Shown here in pieces: positions 44,253 through 52,591 of a DNA stretch of 64,000 bases. Position 1 is the stretch's first letter, and each line of letters starts with the position of its first letter. Both the position numbers and the translations under genes were made by a program. Source of the DNA: Nitrospira sp. Its GTDB lineage: Bacteria > Nitrospirota > Nitrospiria > Nitrospirales > Nitrospiraceae. Below the pieces are notes generated by a model. The model was not told the origin of the DNA. It was given only the letters and a program-made list of their open reading frames with translations, and made no database searches. The stretch is taken from assembly GCA_005116745.1 (NCBI GenBank), contig SWDS01000009.1, positions 63,509-127,508 of the forward strand, read 5' to 3'.

Positions 44253-44407
44253 GCAGGGTGTCCCCAAAATCCGTTCAGCAAGGCCGCAGCGAGTGAAGAG
44301 GCGAATCGTACGCTGAACCGTACGGTGAGCTTCTGAGCCCGCATCGCCGACTTTGCGAGGCGTGCGATGCGAGAATGCCGCTGGCCGATGTTTTCAACAC
44401 CCTGCTA
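44253..44407 (-). repeat. dispersed palindromic repeat, copy 3
   Basis: Termini GCAGGGTGT (44253-44261) and ACACCCTGC (44398-44406) are inverted; inside are CAAGGCCGCAGCGAG, a central stem CGTACGCTGAACCGTACG and GAGAATGCCGCTGGC. The terminal GCTAG contains the TAG stop of the adjacent minus-strand HEAT gene. Located between two gene 3' ends. Confidence 0.7.
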
Positions 44408-45115
44408 GGTCAACCTCGGCAACTCAGCTTTCGGTGTGTCCTTCGTTTTCGGTTTGTATCCCATTCGATCGAGCACCTTCATGATTCGGGTTGTCAGCCG
44501 ATCATCGGCGTCGGTCAACGCAGTGGCCAGCGGATCGACGGCTGGTTTGCCGATCTTCCGAAGAATCTCAGTTGCGGATTGACGAATTTCGTCCTCTTCG
44601 GATACCAGGAGTGGAATAAGCGATGGCACGGAAGGGCCACCGAGTTTGATCAACGAATCATAGGCGCGTTGCCGCACGTCACCAACTTCGTCGCTCAACG
44701 CCGTCACCAAGGGATCGATGGCGCGCGGATCTTTCAACTCCCCCAAGACCTCTGCCGCGTACTTCCGATTCAACCAGTGTGAATCTCTGAGATCGAGCAA
44801 CATGGCGTCGGCTTTGGCGGCGTTCGGATCTTTCGCGCGAATCTTAAAACTCTTCGCGACCCGCTTCCCGCCTTCTTCGACCACACGAATCGTGGCACCG
44901 TCTCCGACCTTGATCCTTTTGAGGTCCTCGAGCGCTTCCTCAGCCACATCCAGCACGACGGTCTTGCCGTCGTAAGCCAGGAGCTCAACCTCGAGCTGTT
45001 TGCTCTCAGGGTTGACCGCCACAACTCGCTCGGTGACCAGGTTGAACCCGTCCTTCTTCTCTCCACCTTTCAGCGCGATCTGAATCAACTTCGGAGCTTC
45101 ATCCGCCATGGGCAT
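44405..45115 (-). CDS. HEAT-repeat protein with a distinct N-terminal beta domain (HEAT 1)
   Basis: 236 residues; ATG 45115 or 45109, with AGAGGA upstream. The first ~95 residues are not HEAT but strand-rich (KLIQIALKGGEKKDGF, VVAVNPESKQLEVELLAYDG, IKVGDGATIRVVEEGGKRV). Residues ~100-220 contain about four HEAT units (LNRKYAAEVLGELKDPRAIDPLVTAL, VRQRAYDSLIKLGGPSVPSL, IRQSATEILRKIGKPAVDPL). It ends with VLDRMGYKPK and a polar tail. HEAT solenoids bind proteins; the partner is unknown. Last gene of a four-gene HEAT run. Confidence 0.8.
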   Translation of the reverse strand: MPMADEAPKLIQIALKGGEKKDGFNLVTERVVAVNPESKQLEVELLAYDGKTVVLDVAEEALEDLKRIKVGDGATIRVVEEGGKRVAKSFKIRAKDPNAAKADAMLLDLRDSHWLNRKYAAEVLGELKDPRAIDPLVTALSDEVGDVRQRAYDSLIKLGGPSVPSLIPLLVSEEDEIRQSATEILRKIGKPAVDPLATALTDADDRLTTRIMKVLDRMGYKPKTKDTPKAELPRLT

Positions 45116-45139
45116 GTATCCTCTATATTATGATGTGAG

Positions 45140-45907
45140 TTATTGCGGTTCAGGTGTCCAGCCGAGACTGGCCAGCACTGCCTCGACAGTTTCCTGGACC
45201 ATCGTGTTCTCGTCTTGAAGCAGCGCCAGCAGGGGCTGAACGGATTCTGTTGCGCCAAGCCGCGCGAGTGATTCGGCGGCGTTGCGTCTGACCAACCAGT
45301 CTTCATCTTTCAGTGACTCGATCAACGGGGTGACGGCTCGGCGATCACCGATCTTGCCCAATGCCTCGGCCGCATGACGCCGAACCATCCAGTTGGAACC
45401 TAAGAGTCCATCGATCAAGGCCTCCACCGCCCGCACGTCGCCGATCTTCTTCAACACCCGAGCTGCATCTTCGCGTAGGGTGTTGTCCATGAGTGCATCG
45501 ATCAACCCAGGCACCGCTTGTGAATCGCCGATCCGCTCCAGCGCCCACACCGCTGCCGTTCTGACGGCGCCGTCACGGTCATGAATCGCCTTGACCAGAG
45601 GCTCAGTGGCACGTCGGTCCCGCAATTTCCCTAGCACCGAGGCCGCCTGTTCTCTGATCGCCCAAGAATCATCTTGCAGGGCTTCGATCATGGGTTCGAC
45701 CACGGAGGGCCCCATCCGAACGACCGCGCTGGCCGCAGCCTCTCGAATCACCACATCTTCATCGGCCATGAGGCCAATCAACCGAGGAAGCGCCTCGGGA
45801 CCAGTCTGGCCGAGGCTCGCGATCGCATGGTCGCGTAAGGCCTCGTTCTCGTCGTGCAATGCGTGAATGAGTTGATCGATTTGATCAGATGCACCGTGTT
45901 CAGTCAT
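45140..45907 (-). CDS. HEAT-repeat protein (HEAT 2)
   Basis: 255 residues from ATG 45907, which overlaps the previous TGA by 8 bp; 25 codons of upstream open frame lie within that gene. The whole protein consists of ~8 PBS-lyase-type HEAT units of 31 residues (for example AIREQAASVLGKLRDRRATEPLVKAI, MVRRHAAEALGKIGDRRAVTPLIESL). It ends VLASLGWTPEPQ. Cytoplasmic, no signal peptide. Probably a scaffold or regulator working with the neighbouring paralogues. Confidence 0.85.
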   Translation of the reverse strand: MTEHGASDQIDQLIHALHDENEALRDHAIASLGQTGPEALPRLIGLMADEDVVIREAAASAVVRMGPSVVEPMIEALQDDSWAIREQAASVLGKLRDRRATEPLVKAIHDRDGAVRTAAVWALERIGDSQAVPGLIDALMDNTLREDAARVLKKIGDVRAVEALIDGLLGSNWMVRRHAAEALGKIGDRRAVTPLIESLKDEDWLVRRNAAESLARLGATESVQPLLALLQDENTMVQETVEAVLASLGWTPEPQ

Positions 45908-47000
45908 GCTCAGTATCCTCTTCGGGGGGCTGGCTTTCTGTGGCCATGATGGCGTCAAGTTTATCGGCGATGAGACCTGCATTATAGGCTACGAGGCCGT
46001 CACGATCTGTGCGGAGCCGGTCAAAGAGGTCCTTGTATGGATGCAAGACTCCGACATCCTTGATCTTGGCCAAAGCCTCCATGGCAAACACCCGTAGCGG
46101 ACGGATAGGGATAGCGTCAAGATAGAGTCGAGTCGGCCGAGCATCGCCGATCAGCCCAAGGGATTTGATCGCCAACTCTTTGACCCCGGTATCCTTGTCC
46201 TGTTCCAGCCGCTTCATCAACGGTTCGACGGCTCGCACATCTCCGATTTTTCCCAATAAGTCGGCTGCGGCTTCGCGCACGAGCCAATCGTCGTCTTCGA
46301 GATATTCAATCAGGATTTCTACGCTCGGTCGTCCAATTCTGAGTAGGTCGATGACCGCCGTCATACGAGCTTCTTCGCGCTCGCTGGCTCCTTCGACTTC
46401 ACGCAAGGCCTCGAATGTGTCGTCGATTCGTTCCCGGATCGCGCCCAGTTTCTTCAACGTGCCAACGGCGATATCTCGAACCGCCGGCTGGCCCATGGCA
46501 TCGATGAATGCATCAAGGGAACGGGGATCCAATAATTGATCGAGCATCAGTGCTGCTGCAATTTGTGCATCCTGATCAGGATGTTTCAGCATGTCGCAGA
46601 GGGGCAAGACGGATGTGGGAATCGCCCCGATCAGGTGGCTCAGGACCTGTCTGGTCACGGGTTCCTGAGTCGTGGGAAGCAAGGCAACTAGCACCCGAGC
46701 TGTGTCCGTATCGAGCACCCCTGCCATCTGTTCAAGGGCTGCCGCACCGGCTTTCCGAACGACCTCCTCATCATGTTCGAGTAGTCCAACGAGGGCCACT
46801 CCGGCTTGCGGGTCTTTGATACGGGCCAGCATCGCGGCGGCTTCTTTTTTCAATTCGGTGGGCCCTGACCCTAGGGCGTCGATGAGTGCCTGTACTGAAC
46901 GAGGACCGCCCGCCACACAGGCGGCCGTCGCTCGCATACGGCGCCAATCCTCTTCATGGATCAGTTCAGATACCAGTGTTTCAATCGTTTCTTTAGGCAT
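45900..47000 (-). CDS. HEAT-repeat protein (HEAT 3)
   Basis: 366 residues, ATG 47000. About ten HEAT units, more divergent than in HEAT 2: RRMRATAACVAGGPRSVQALIDAL, LKKEAAAMLARIKDPQAGVAL, VRDIAVGTLKKLGAIRERIDDTF, LVREAAADLLGKIGDVRAVEPLM. The central part carries an acidic linker (REVEGASEREEARMT), and the C-terminus is acidic and lacks the LGWxP end found in its relatives. Coupled to HEAT 2 by an 8-bp overlap. Confidence 0.82.
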   Translation of the reverse strand: MPKETIETLVSELIHEEDWRRMRATAACVAGGPRSVQALIDALGSGPTELKKEAAAMLARIKDPQAGVALVGLLEHDEEVVRKAGAAALEQMAGVLDTDTARVLVALLPTTQEPVTRQVLSHLIGAIPTSVLPLCDMLKHPDQDAQIAAALMLDQLLDPRSLDAFIDAMGQPAVRDIAVGTLKKLGAIRERIDDTFEALREVEGASEREEARMTAVIDLLRIGRPSVEILIEYLEDDDWLVREAAADLLGKIGDVRAVEPLMKRLEQDKDTGVKELAIKSLGLIGDARPTRLYLDAIPIRPLRVFAMEALAKIKDVGVLHPYKDLFDRLRTDRDGLVAYNAGLIADKLDAIMATESQPPEEDTEHD

Positions 47001-47013
47001 GGGTACTTTGTCG

Positions 47014-47210
47014 GCTGTTGAAAAAGTCCGTCAGTATCATTCTCGCATCTCTCAGAGGCTCAACATACGAACAGCGTATGCTTTGCCGCTTCGCTTGCTG
47101 GGGCTTTGCTGAACGGGCCTTTTTGAACATCCTACGGGATATTCGGCTCCTAATCCGAGATTATTCGGCAGCGCCTAGGCAGCGGTACCAAAATGGTTTT
47201 CAACATCCTA
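47014..47210 (+). repeat. dispersed palindromic repeat, copy 4 (compound)
   Basis: 47014-47134 matches the family: GCTGTTGAAAAAGTCCGTCAG at the left, CTCAGAGGCTCAACATACG around the centre, GCTTTGCTGAACGGGCCTTTTTGAACATCC at the right in separate pieces. A second terminal fragment, TTTTCAACATCCTACTA, runs up to 47213 and includes the TAG stop of the next HEAT gene (complement of CTA at 47211). It separates HEAT 3 from HEAT 4. Confidence 0.65.
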
Positions 47211-48293
47211 CTAAATTCTGCCCGGTCTCCAGCCGATTAAGGCCAAGGTTTCCTTCACGTGATAGCGCATGTTGTCATCCGTCGGTTCGACCAGCAACGG
47301 GAGGAGCAAGGGGATCGCCTTCGACCGGTATTGAGCCAAGGCTGCTGCGGCTTCCGCTCTCGTGAAGGTCGAGTGAAGCGCCGCCACCAACGTCGGCAGT
47401 GCCGATTCATCGCCGACCATCCCCAAGGCACGGACGGCTGCGGCTTGTGCCATACGATCTTCTGTCCATTGATCGCCGCAGCCCGAGACCGCCCGCATGT
47501 GGTCTGGTGGGGTCACGCCTTGTGCTGCTGCAAGCAACATCGGTACGGCTCGACGATCTCCGATGCGGCCCAGTGCGTCAATGGCCAAGATGCGCAGCCC
47601 TGGCTCTTTCATGACGGTCAGCAAGTACTCGACAGCTTGAGGATCTCCGATGTCTCCTAACGCTCGAATGGCATCTTCACGGACCGCGGAATCATGATCA
47701 TTGAACAATAGGGACAGCAACGGTTCAACTGCGAGTGACGATTTTGTTTTTCCCAGTGCCTCCACGGCATGTAGCCGGACGAGCCAATCTGCGTGTGTCG
47801 TCGCGTCCCGCAAGGCGGGGAGTGCCGGCTCACCGATTGCCGCCAATGCCGTCGAAGTTTCTTCTCGCACCGCTTTGACCTTATCTTGGAGCAGAGGAAT
47901 CAAATGCGGCACCGAGGCCTGATCGTTGATCCGTCCCAACGCTCGAGCGGCCTGCATCCGAACGATCCAATCGGAGTTCTTAAGCGACGCAATGAGTGGA
48001 GCCAGCACCCGACTATCGGCAATGGAGGCCAACACTGTCGAAGCCGCTTCCTGTACTGCCGGCTGAGGGTCGGAGAGACAGAGTCCCAGTACGGGAACCG
48101 ATGGTTCTCCGATTGCTGTCAGGGCTCCGATCGCCGCCTCGCGGACCGCACGGTCGGAATCTCGAAGCAAAGAGACCAACGGACCCACAGCCCGTGGGTC
48201 ACGCATCGTGCCGAGCAACATCGCGGCTTCTTCACGGATGGCCCAATCATCATCAGTGAGCGCGGCGATCTGTTCAGCGACTGTGTCACCCAT
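47211..48293 (-). CDS. HEAT-repeat protein with Cys-containing insertion (HEAT 4)
   Basis: 360 residues from ATG 48293 (MGDTVAEQIAAL); ATG 48305 is also possible. About eleven HEAT units (WAIREEAAMLLGTMRDPRAVGPLV, IVRMQAARALGRINDQASVPHLI). Between two late repeats an insertion of ~25 residues (VTPPDHMRAVSGCGDQWTED) carries one cysteine. The protein ends in ETLALIGWRPGRI. First gene of the run, divergent from the secreted beta-propeller gene 154 bp away, so the two may share a control region. Confidence 0.85.
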   Translation of the reverse strand: MGDTVAEQIAALTDDDWAIREEAAMLLGTMRDPRAVGPLVSLLRDSDRAVREAAIGALTAIGEPSVPVLGLCLSDPQPAVQEAASTVLASIADSRVLAPLIASLKNSDWIVRMQAARALGRINDQASVPHLIPLLQDKVKAVREETSTALAAIGEPALPALRDATTHADWLVRLHAVEALGKTKSSLAVEPLLSLLFNDHDSAVREDAIRALGDIGDPQAVEYLLTVMKEPGLRILAIDALGRIGDRRAVPMLLAAAQGVTPPDHMRAVSGCGDQWTEDRMAQAAAVRALGMVGDESALPTLVAALHSTFTRAEAAAALAQYRSKAIPLLLPLLVEPTDDNMRYHVKETLALIGWRPGRI

Positions 48294-48447
48294 CTGGAGC
48301 CTCATGTAGCCAAGCTGTTGACCCTAACATACTGATTTTCAGGGGGTCAATGAAGGTATCCCACGTCGGTTTCCCCTAGAAACCTGGTGTGAAAAAGCAC
48401 AGTATAGTGCTTCGACAGTTTTGTATTCTAACAGCTGGAGGCTATGT

Positions 48448-49683
48448 ATGGCGCGTCGTGTACGTTCGTTGTGGAGTTGGAGTGTCCTACTTGTGACGCT
48501 TGCCTGGACGGTGTCTCCCGCACAGGGGTATGAGGTGTGGGTGACGGATCAATCCGATACAGGGAAAGAGAGCGGAGGGTTGCTCCATATCTACGACGGA
48601 GCCCAACTGGCTGTTGCGCCTGCTTCTGCCAAACCAATGCAGACGATCGACTTCGCCGGAGAGCTCGGGAAGTTTTGCGAAGACGCCACGAAGAAGGCCG
48701 TTCGCCGACCCCATATGTTATTTTTCAACGCCGCACAGGACCATGTCATCATTTCGTTTTTGAGCGGGCAGGTTCTCTTTCTGGATGCAGCGACAAAGAA
48801 GCCGGAGGCGTGCCTCTCCATGGGGAAGAACGCGCACGCGGCCTGGCCGACGCCCAATCAAAAAATGGCGATCACCGCCAACATCGCTGAAAAGAAATTC
48901 ATCCGTATCTGGACGGATTATGCCAAACATACCTACACCTTCGACCCTGACAAGGATATCCTGAATCTGGCTGCGTTCGAAGGCGGAGAACGTCCAGATA
49001 CGTCGCCGATTTGTCCGATCACGGAATCGTCAAGCCACTATGCCTTCGTGACGCTCCGGGGCGGCGGGCTTTTAGTCGTTGATGTCACAGCCATGCCGCT
49101 GAAAGTCGTGGCGACGTTGGATAACAACCAGATTCACCCAGCGGGCTGCGGCGGAATCGAGGTGGGAGGCACGATGTACATCAACTCCGGTGGTGGGTGG
49201 CCGATTGCCCCCCTGTCGTACGATGTCTATGCACTCGATATCACGAAACTGCCTCAGGCCATTTCAGCCAAACTCGTGTCTCAGCGCGATGACAAATATG
49301 CCGACTCACACGGTATGGCGGGCCTTGGACGCTATGTGTGGAATGCGGATCGAGCAGGGAACAATATCGAAATTCTCGATACCCTGAGCAATCTCAGCGT
49401 GGGGTCGGTCGATCTGCCCACAAGTGCCAATGCCGATCCAGCTCCGGACTTGATGGACGTGGCGCCGGATGGCCAACACGTCTTCGTCAGTCTCCGTGGG
49501 CCGAGCCCTCTGACCGGCAACGACAAGGATGCCCATAATGCCATGGGGACGATTCCGGGCGTCGGCGTGATTCATGTCGATCAAGATGGAAAGGTCGGTC
49601 ATTACAAAGGGCAGGCGACGCTCACGAATATGAAGGATGGGAAGGAGGCCGGGGATATTCACGGCATCGCAGTGAGAAAGTAG
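48448..49683 (+). CDS. exported beta-propeller protein
   Basis: 411 residues from ATG 48448, which has GGAGG 6 nt upstream (the open frame extends nine codons further). Signal peptide: ARRVRSLWSWSVLLVTLAWT, cleavage near SPAQG-YE. The mature part shows repeated blade strands (GGLLHIYDG, GQVLFLDAATKK, KKFIRIWTDYAKHT, GGLLVVDVTAMPL, NNIEILDTLSNLSVGSVDL, DGQHVFVSLRG), resembling YVTN/NirF-type seven-bladed propellers. Four cysteines (FCED, ACLS, ICPI, GCGG) may form disulfides. It is periplasmic and probably binds a protein or small ligand. It is flanked on both sides by HEAT genes. Confidence 0.75.
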   Translation: MARRVRSLWSWSVLLVTLAWTVSPAQGYEVWVTDQSDTGKESGGLLHIYDGAQLAVAPASAKPMQTIDFAGELGKFCEDATKKAVRRPHMLFFNAAQDHVIISFLSGQVLFLDAATKKPEACLSMGKNAHAAWPTPNQKMAITANIAEKKFIRIWTDYAKHTYTFDPDKDILNLAAFEGGERPDTSPICPITESSSHYAFVTLRGGGLLVVDVTAMPLKVVATLDNNQIHPAGCGGIEVGGTMYINSGGGWPIAPLSYDVYALDITKLPQAISAKLVSQRDDKYADSHGMAGLGRYVWNADRAGNNIEILDTLSNLSVGSVDLPTSANADPAPDLMDVAPDGQHVFVSLRGPSPLTGNDKDAHNAMGTIPGVGVIHVDQDGKVGHYKGQATLTNMKDGKEAGDIHGIAVRK

Positions 49684-49716
49684 ATGCGGCGTGGATTTTC
49701 TGGAGACAGATGAGAA

Positions 49717-51072
49717 CTAGGCCATGTCGCCCGACGGGCCGAAGCGACCTGTTTGCCCTAGCGGCCGATCGACACGCAGATTGTCGGCCTGACTTGAGCT
49801 GATCTCCACCACTTCATCAGAAGGTGTCCATCCAAGCTGGTCCAACGTATCGAGCGCAATCTGTTTCAAGGCGTCTTTTGCTGTTAGCCGAACGGACGCG
49901 TACGAAAGCACGCGCTCTTTTTCAGCTTCGACTTCAGACGCTTTGGGATCATAGAGGAAGGCAATCAACGGTTCGATGGCCGCATCCCCGATCACCGCCA
50001 GAGCCGCCGCAGCTTTTTCACGCAAGACCCCGTCTTTCAGTAACATGATCAAATCTGGAATCACACGAGGATTGCGAAACTGCCCAAGGGCCGTGGCGGC
50101 GGCTTCCTTGATGAACGCATCTTCGCTGACGATGCACCCGGGTGTCGGCGTGCCCTCTTGTTTGATGCCTTTGCCCTTCAAGGCGTCCAATACGGCTGGG
50201 AGGGCGCGCGCATCGCCGATCATGCCGAGTGAAGCAATAGCATGGCGCTTCACCGCTCCATCCTTCATGGCTTCAACCAGTGCATCGATCGCCTTGGGAT
50301 CACCGATCATGCCGAGCGCGATGGTCGCGTCTTCGCGAACGGCTCGGTCAGGGTCCTTCAAGGCGGCGATCAAGGCGTCCACGACCTTTGCGTCCTGTAC
50401 CCAGGACCTGCCGATTTGATAGTCGGTGGTCATCCCGCCCAACGCCCGAGCTGCGTGACATCGAACGACAAAGTCTTTGTCCGTGAGACTGTCGAGCAAC
50501 GGATCGACTGAGGGATACCCGATGTAGACCAACGCCGTTCCGGCCGTCTCACGCACGATCTTCGAAGAATCCCGAAACAGCTTGATCAGAGCTGGAATGG
50601 CTTTCGCGTCGGCGATTTTGCCCAAGGCTTCCGCCGCTGCGCTCTTGACGGCCCCGTCTCGGTCGCGACAGGCACCGATCAACGCGTCGACTATTCCTGA
50701 GTCCTTGATCTTGCCCGCCGCCTTGGCGGCATGTTCTCGTACGCGCCATCGTTCGTCTTTCATGGCCGTCACCAGGCGATCGAGTACGATCGGGCCTATC
50801 TTTGCCGTGGCCTCGACGGCCTGATCGCGCACTTCCATGATGGGATCGTTGAACAGGCCGACCAGCGCTTCGACAGCCTTCGGCCCGCCGATTTTCGCGA
50901 TGCCGCAGCCTGCATGAGCCCGCACGGACCAGAAGTCATCGTTGCAGGCGTTGATCAGCGCATCCAGGGTCGTTGGATCACCCAGGCCAGCCAGCGTCTG
51001 TGCCGCCTCCTCTCGGGTGGCGTCATCCACATCTTCAAGCGCTTCTAACAGATCGTCGAGTACGTTAGCCAT
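49717..51072 (-). CDS. HEAT-repeat protein with Cys-containing insertion (HEAT 5)
   Basis: 451 residues, the largest paralogue, ATG 51072. About twelve well-preserved HEAT units (TREEAAQTLAGLGDPTTLDALI, VRDQAVEATAKIGPIVLDRL, VREDATIALGMIGDPKAIDALV). Around residues 310-330 an insertion (GKGIKQEGTPTPGCIVSED) has one cysteine, at a place comparable to HEAT 4. The last repeat ends TLDQLGWTPSDE, followed by a polar tail with GQTGRFGPSGD. The start overlaps the stop of the small secreted-protein gene by 8 bp. Confidence 0.86.
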   Translation of the reverse strand: MANVLDDLLEALEDVDDATREEAAQTLAGLGDPTTLDALINACNDDFWSVRAHAGCGIAKIGGPKAVEALVGLFNDPIMEVRDQAVEATAKIGPIVLDRLVTAMKDERWRVREHAAKAAGKIKDSGIVDALIGACRDRDGAVKSAAAEALGKIADAKAIPALIKLFRDSSKIVRETAGTALVYIGYPSVDPLLDSLTDKDFVVRCHAARALGGMTTDYQIGRSWVQDAKVVDALIAALKDPDRAVREDATIALGMIGDPKAIDALVEAMKDGAVKRHAIASLGMIGDARALPAVLDALKGKGIKQEGTPTPGCIVSEDAFIKEAAATALGQFRNPRVIPDLIMLLKDGVLREKAAAALAVIGDAAIEPLIAFLYDPKASEVEAEKERVLSYASVRLTAKDALKQIALDTLDQLGWTPSDEVVEISSSQADNLRVDRPLGQTGRFGPSGDMA

Positions 51073-51517
51073 CGTTCGGTTTCTGCTCGTAATAGGCGTC
51101 GCGTTGTCCGCTATACGGGTACATGCGCTTGCACACCACCATCAACGCCTGTGTCCCGCGGCCTTCGACACATTGATCCAAGGACTTTGAAAAATCGAGA
51201 GTGCCGTTAAGATTCACCGTAAAGGGAAAATCGAACGTGAAGCTGATGAACTTGTATGTGCCAGGCTTCAGCCGCAGTTCCCGACGCTCCGATGTCTTGG
51301 GCGCATCGAGTGACTCGGGGTCTGAATTCCAGATCGAGGGCGTAACGCCTGGTATTTGCCACCAGGAAGCGGGGACCAGCTTCGTCGCATCGATGGTAAT
51401 CCCATGTTCCTTGAGATGCGCGGCCTGTGGGTCTCTCGCGAATCCCTCCTGAGGGCTAGCCATAGTCGGCAGGCTGGCCAGCAGGCAACCCACTATCAGG
51501 AGAGACCAGCGTCGCAT
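51065..51517 (-). CDS. small exported protein of unknown function
   Basis: About 150 residues from ATG 51517 (MRRWSLLIVGCLLASLPTMA, a clear signal peptide); ATG 51535 is an alternative. The mature part contains RRELRLKPGTYKFISFTFDFPFTVNLNGTLDFS, a beta-type stretch, and two cysteines (LDQCVEG, MVVCKRMYPY) that may pair. I recognise no family. It is placed between the AlkP-like gene and HEAT 5 and is coupled to HEAT 5 by overlap. Confidence 0.68.
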   Translation of the reverse strand: MRRWSLLIVGCLLASLPTMASPQEGFARDPQAAHLKEHGITIDATKLVPASWWQIPGVTPSIWNSDPESLDAPKTSERRELRLKPGTYKFISFTFDFPFTVNLNGTLDFSKSLDQCVEGRGTQALMVVCKRMYPYSGQRDAYYEQKPNDG

Positions 51518-51541
51518 GAGGGTAGCGTAGCACATGGTGGA

Positions 51542-52561
51542 CTAGTGTTTCTTGCGGGGCCGTGCGGTTGGGGTGGCCGCGGCAGTTTCGAAGATGTCTT
51601 TCACGGCCTGGCTCTCCCATTCCGTGTGAGTCTCCAGCTTCAGGATTTTCATCACGGTGGCTCCGGTATCCATGATTGACACAGGCTGACGAATAAGTTG
51701 GCTCTGTTTGATTCCGGTTCCCGAGACGATCCACGGAACGACTGGCGACTCAGTCGTTGGGGCCTCGGCGCCGGGGTCGATCCCCTTTCCACTGAGAGCG
51801 GTGACGATGACGGCGGTGCGGCCTGAGAGCGAGTACTCCTGGAAAAGGTTCAGGACAGACTTCATTGCGCCATCGACCGTTCGTAACGCCTCCCGATATT
51901 CCGTAGAGTCCCATCCATGGGTCACTCCGGCCCTCCCTGCTTCCGGAAGGTGAACCACCAGCAAATGAGGCAAGGAGGGAATCGCATGCCCATAGCCGTG
52001 CCCGCTGGTCGCCTTTTGAAGATACTGCTGGATGTAGGTGACGAGTTTCTTGGAGCCGCACTCAGGGCGCAATGCTCCGCAGAGTTGATAGTCGGTGTAG
52101 GGCTCCGGCTTGGCGAGTTGATACAGGGACTCATCCATATAAAAGATGGCACTGTCGCGGCCTCCGCTTAAATCCAGGTAGTCAAATAGGCTGGGGTGGC
52201 GCGGGTAGCCTCGGCTGAATTCGAAGAAATTCCAGGTAATCCCATGTTTTTCCACCGGCATGCCGGTTACCAGCGATGCCATGGTGGGTAATCGTAGCGC
52301 CGGCTTCACCCCGCTCGCGGACCAGGTCACCGACCCTTCCTTGACGAGCTTGCTCACGACTGGCATCGCGCCGCCCTTGAGCGACTCTTGTCCGAATCCC
52401 TCCAGGACAAACAGGATGACATGTTCAGTCCCAGAAACGGAGGAAGCGGTGTCCTTCCCAAGCGGGGCAGCTGCCTCCACAGGCGCTTGGACCGTGGTTT
52501 CAAGTAAGATAATCAGGAGGCCGACAAGGATCAAGCGAAGGTATCGTGAGGGAGGTCTCAT
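51542..52561 (-). CDS. exported alkaline-phosphatase-superfamily protein, probably catalytically impaired
   Basis: 339 residues with a signal peptide/anchor (YLRLILVGLLIILLETTVQ). The nucleotide-pyrophosphatase-like core is visible: a first strand VILFVLEGFG, the nucleophile region LRLPTMASLVTGMPVEKHGITW, LLVVHLPEAGRAGVTHGWDS, and VIVTALSGKGI. In active relatives these would read DGxx, PT..., D(x)nGH and SDHG; here the first metal Asp is Glu and the SDHG-type Asp-His pair is ALSGKG. Loss of metal ligands suggests a binding or regulatory role. First gene of the operon with the small secreted protein and HEAT 5. Confidence 0.72.
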   Translation of the reverse strand: MRPPSRYLRLILVGLLIILLETTVQAPVEAAAPLGKDTASSVSGTEHVILFVLEGFGQESLKGGAMPVVSKLVKEGSVTWSASGVKPALRLPTMASLVTGMPVEKHGITWNFFEFSRGYPRHPSLFDYLDLSGGRDSAIFYMDESLYQLAKPEPYTDYQLCGALRPECGSKKLVTYIQQYLQKATSGHGYGHAIPSLPHLLVVHLPEAGRAGVTHGWDSTEYREALRTVDGAMKSVLNLFQEYSLSGRTAVIVTALSGKGIDPGAEAPTTESPVVPWIVSGTGIKQSQLIRQPVSIMDTGATVMKILKLETHTEWESQAVKDIFETAAATPTARPRKKH

Positions 52562-52591
52562 ATCTCAGTATCACCCGCATGTATCCTAACA

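Noticed and set aside
44405-51072. HEAT genes as phycobilisome lyases or degradation factors
   Set aside because: The repeat type is the same, but no phycobiliprotein or photosynthesis gene is present; only the general HEAT assignment is justified.
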